7,150 bases of DNA from an uncultured Clostridia bacterium (lineage in GTDB: Bacteria; Bacillota; Clostridia; Christensenellales; Aristaeellaceae), in contig CAKUFB010000135.1 of assembly GCA_934647145.1 (NCBI GenBank), positions 1 to 7,150 on the forward strand. Reading direction: 5' to 3'. Position 1 is the stretch's first letter; each line of letters begins with the position of its first letter. Shown in pieces: positions 5,115 through 7,150 of the stretch. Both the position numbers and the translations under genes were made by a program. The notes under the pieces are model-generated. The model was not told the origin of the DNA. It did not search any database and was given only the letters and a program-made list of their open reading frames with translations.

Positions 5115-7133
5115 TTATGCGCTTTTGTGCCACTCGCTCGGGGTGCATCCATAAATTTTCACAAAGGCGCGCTTGAACGTGGGATAGCTCAGCAGGCCGA
5201 TCTGCTCGCCGATCTGCTGGAAGTTCAGCGTCCCCTCTTCAATCAGCTCCAGCGCCCGCGCCATGCGCAGCTTCATCAGGTAGTCCGAAAACGTCTCGCC
5301 GGTCTGCGCCTTGACCGCCTTGGAGATCAGCGTGCGGTGCATGGAGAAGTGGTCGGCCAGGAAGTTGACCGACATCTCGGGGTTGGCGAAGTTCTCCTCG
5401 ATGTAGCGGCAGATGTCGCCCGCGGTCTCGGCGGCCACGCTGGGCCGGTCGGCGGTCAGGAAGCGGCACAGCGCCTGGGGAAGCTCGGTCAGCAGTGCGC
5501 GAACCTCCGCCTCGGAGCCGCTCTCCTGCACCAGGGCGCGATACCTGAGCAGATAATCGCCCGCGTCAAAGCCGCAGTCCCCCGCCACCTGCACCAGCAG
5601 CCACAGCACCGCGTCCGGGTTGTACTCGTCCAGCGCCTCGGCCACCGCCTGCGCGCTCTCCTCCCGGCGGCCCGAGTAGACGCGGCTGAGGATCTTCCCC
5701 TGCGCCATCGTGGGCAGGGTGAGCCAGCTGCGCTTTTCCTCCTCCAGGCGCTTGCGCAGCGACAGGTAGGCGCCGTGGATGTCCTCCGGGCGGTAAAGCG
5801 CGTCCGAAATCACGTGCAGCGCGCTCTGCAGGCGGTTTTCGAGCAGCTCGCGCCCGTTTTCAAGCGCCTGCTCGTCGCTGAACCAGTACAGGTACCAGCG
5901 CTGCCGGTCCAGTCCGGCGTAGCAGCTGTTCTCGCACTCGGTCAGGTAGCGCTCGGCGGGCGGCGTCTGCTCGTCGGCCCCGGTCTGCTTCGGCGTGCAG
6001 GCCGCGATCAGGAAGGGCTTGCCCGCGCCGATCCAGGGAAAGCCGTAGCGGATATACTCGCCCTCGAAGTCGAAATCCGGGTTGGTCAGCATGCCCAGGA
6101 TCATCTCGTTGCGCATCAGCGAGAGAAAGTGCCGCCGCGCCTGCCGCAGGGAGTCGTTTTCGCGGCTCTGGCGCTCGCTCTGCCGGGCGAACGCGTCGAC
6201 ATAGGCGTATATAAATCGGTAGGGATCGTCGATGTCGCGCGTCTCGCCGCCAAAGCGCGTAATCATCTCGTTGACCGGGCGCAGCGACGCCCAGGCAAGC
6301 ACCAGCGCCAGGAGAGCCGACGCGCACAGCACCGCCAGCAGCAGCGCCGCGTAGGTCAGTATGGTCGCGCTCCGCCCCGCCTCGCGGTAGCTTTCGTAGT
6401 ACACCGTCGCCTGAAGATCCACGCTCCGGCTCGCGCGGGTAACGCTTACAGACTTCGGTCTGTTTTCGCCAAAAGCGACCAGAGTCTGTTTGTTGAACGT
6501 CACCTCGCACCCGGTCGCGTGCTCGCCCAGCATCGCCAGAAAGGCCGCGGTCACGTCCTTCTTTGAAAACTGCAGCGCGATCACGGTCTTGTCGCGGCGG
6601 CCGTTGAAGTCCTGCAGCGTCATCAGGCAGACGTCCTCTCCGCGGGGCGTGAGCACGGCGGGCGCGGTGTAGCCGCCCGAGGCGTCGATGCTGAAGTCGC
6701 TCGAATAGACCTGCCGCCAGCGGTTGAGCGTGTACCAGCCGGTCTTGCTGATGACGCTGTTCATCGAGGGGGTGATGATGACGAGGTCGTCCAGCAGCGG
6801 CTGCGAATAGACCTTGCCGGCCAGGTCGCTGACCACCTCCAGGCGCTTGAGCCCGGTGAATTCGTCCTCATAGACCTTGGCCACGTTGCGATAATGCTTG
6901 TACCAGGTCGCGCCGAAGATGCTGTTGCCCACCCGCACCGCCGACTGCATGTGCTGCTCCAGGTAGATGAACGCGCGCTCGGTCTCGTGCTCGAGCTGGC
7001 GGTTCCAGTCCGCCTCCTCCCGCTCCACGCTGCGCGCGTACGCGCTGACCACCACAATGCCGCTGAGCACGGCAAAGCTCAGGAAAAACGCGAGGAAGGA
7101 AATCAGGCTGCGGCGATTGGTGTAACGCTTCAT
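5115..7133 (-). CDS. Membrane-anchored AraC-family transcriptional regulator (YesN/YesS-like)
   Basis: The 672-residue protein combines a sensor and a DNA-binding domain. The first membrane segment is at about 9-31, followed by an extracytoplasmic region of about 220 residues (33-255), probably a Cache-like ligand-binding domain. The second membrane segment is at about 256-281, followed by a juxtamembrane stretch RPVNEMITRFGGETRD reminiscent of a HAMP-like linker. A cytoplasmic middle region (about 300-570) has no motif I can name. The C-terminal AraC domain is at about 572-670, with two helix-turn-helix units: MSVNFLADHFSMHRTLISKA (587-606) and LNFQQIGEQIGLLSYPTFKRAF (636-657), ending in YGCTPSEWHKS. 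Such proteins usually control an adjacent LplB/YtcP-type importer in Firmicutes. The natural target is the promoter at 5029-5058. The ATG at 7133 has AAAGGAG five bases upstream. Its own promoter lies outside the window. Confidence 0.92.
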   Translation of the reverse strand: MKRYTNRRSLISFLAFFLSFAVLSGIVVVSAYARSVEREEADWNRQLEHETERAFIYLEQHMQSAVRVGNSIFGATWYKHYRNVAKVYEDEFTGLKRLEVVSDLAGKVYSQPLLDDLVIITPSMNSVISKTGWYTLNRWRQVYSSDFSIDASGGYTAPAVLTPRGEDVCLMTLQDFNGRRDKTVIALQFSKKDVTAAFLAMLGEHATGCEVTFNKQTLVAFGENRPKSVSVTRASRSVDLQATVYYESYREAGRSATILTYAALLLAVLCASALLALVLAWASLRPVNEMITRFGGETRDIDDPYRFIYAYVDAFARQSERQSRENDSLRQARRHFLSLMRNEMILGMLTNPDFDFEGEYIRYGFPWIGAGKPFLIAACTPKQTGADEQTPPAERYLTECENSCYAGLDRQRWYLYWFSDEQALENGRELLENRLQSALHVISDALYRPEDIHGAYLSLRKRLEEEKRSWLTLPTMAQGKILSRVYSGRREESAQAVAEALDEYNPDAVLWLLVQVAGDCGFDAGDYLLRYRALVQESGSEAEVRALLTELPQALCRFLTADRPSVAAETAGDICRYIEENFANPEMSVNFLADHFSMHRTLISKAVKAQTGETFSDYLMKLRMARALELIEEGTLNFQQIGEQIGLLSYPTFKRAFVKIYGCTPSEWHKSA

Positions 7134-7150
7134 GTCGGCTCCTTTCAGGG

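Noticed and set aside
5127..6566. Plus-strand open frame of 479 codons
   Set aside because: It is antisense to the AraC-type regulator, which has clear membrane segments and a DNA-binding domain; the antisense product shows none.

Overview
The window looks like chromosomal DNA of a GC-rich, Gram-positive-type anaerobe of the Clostridia (possibly Christensenellales or Oscillospirales; the exact taxon is an inference). The clues are AGGAGG-type ribosome binding sites, sigma-A-like promoters and the family of the sugar importer. All genes I can support lie on the minus strand, so transcription runs from high to low coordinates.

The right-hand 5.7 kb is a carbohydrate-uptake locus. It begins with a 672-residue membrane-anchored AraC/YesN-type regulator (5115-7133). 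A strong promoter with a 13-bp-arm palindrome directly upstream follows (5029-5096). Then come an extracellular solute-binding protein (3404-4933) and two permeases of the LplB and YtcP type (2358-3302 and 1452-2342). The regulator probably senses an extracellular ligand and controls the promoter. The binding protein captures a sugar or oligosaccharide and the two permeases form the channel. There is no ATPase gene here, so an MsmX-type shared ATPase encoded elsewhere is the likely energy source. No glycoside hydrolase is present, so the substrate cannot be named.

Between the last permease and the next gene lies about 400 bp without a gene (1056-1452), packed with hairpins. It holds two ~120-bp tandem repeat units, the start of a third that runs into the permease stop codon, and a divergent relative upstream. 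One hairpin recurs three times with different stem sequences but a similar 11-nt loop. This is the most unusual part of the window and could be an undescribed structured RNA or a mobile palindromic repeat.

The left-hand part holds a YbaK/EbsC-type aminoacyl-tRNA deacylase (477-956) with its own clear promoter and a likely terminator. At the window edge is the first 86 codons of an ABC exporter (1-259) with its own extended -10 promoter. These two genes have no visible functional link to the importer.
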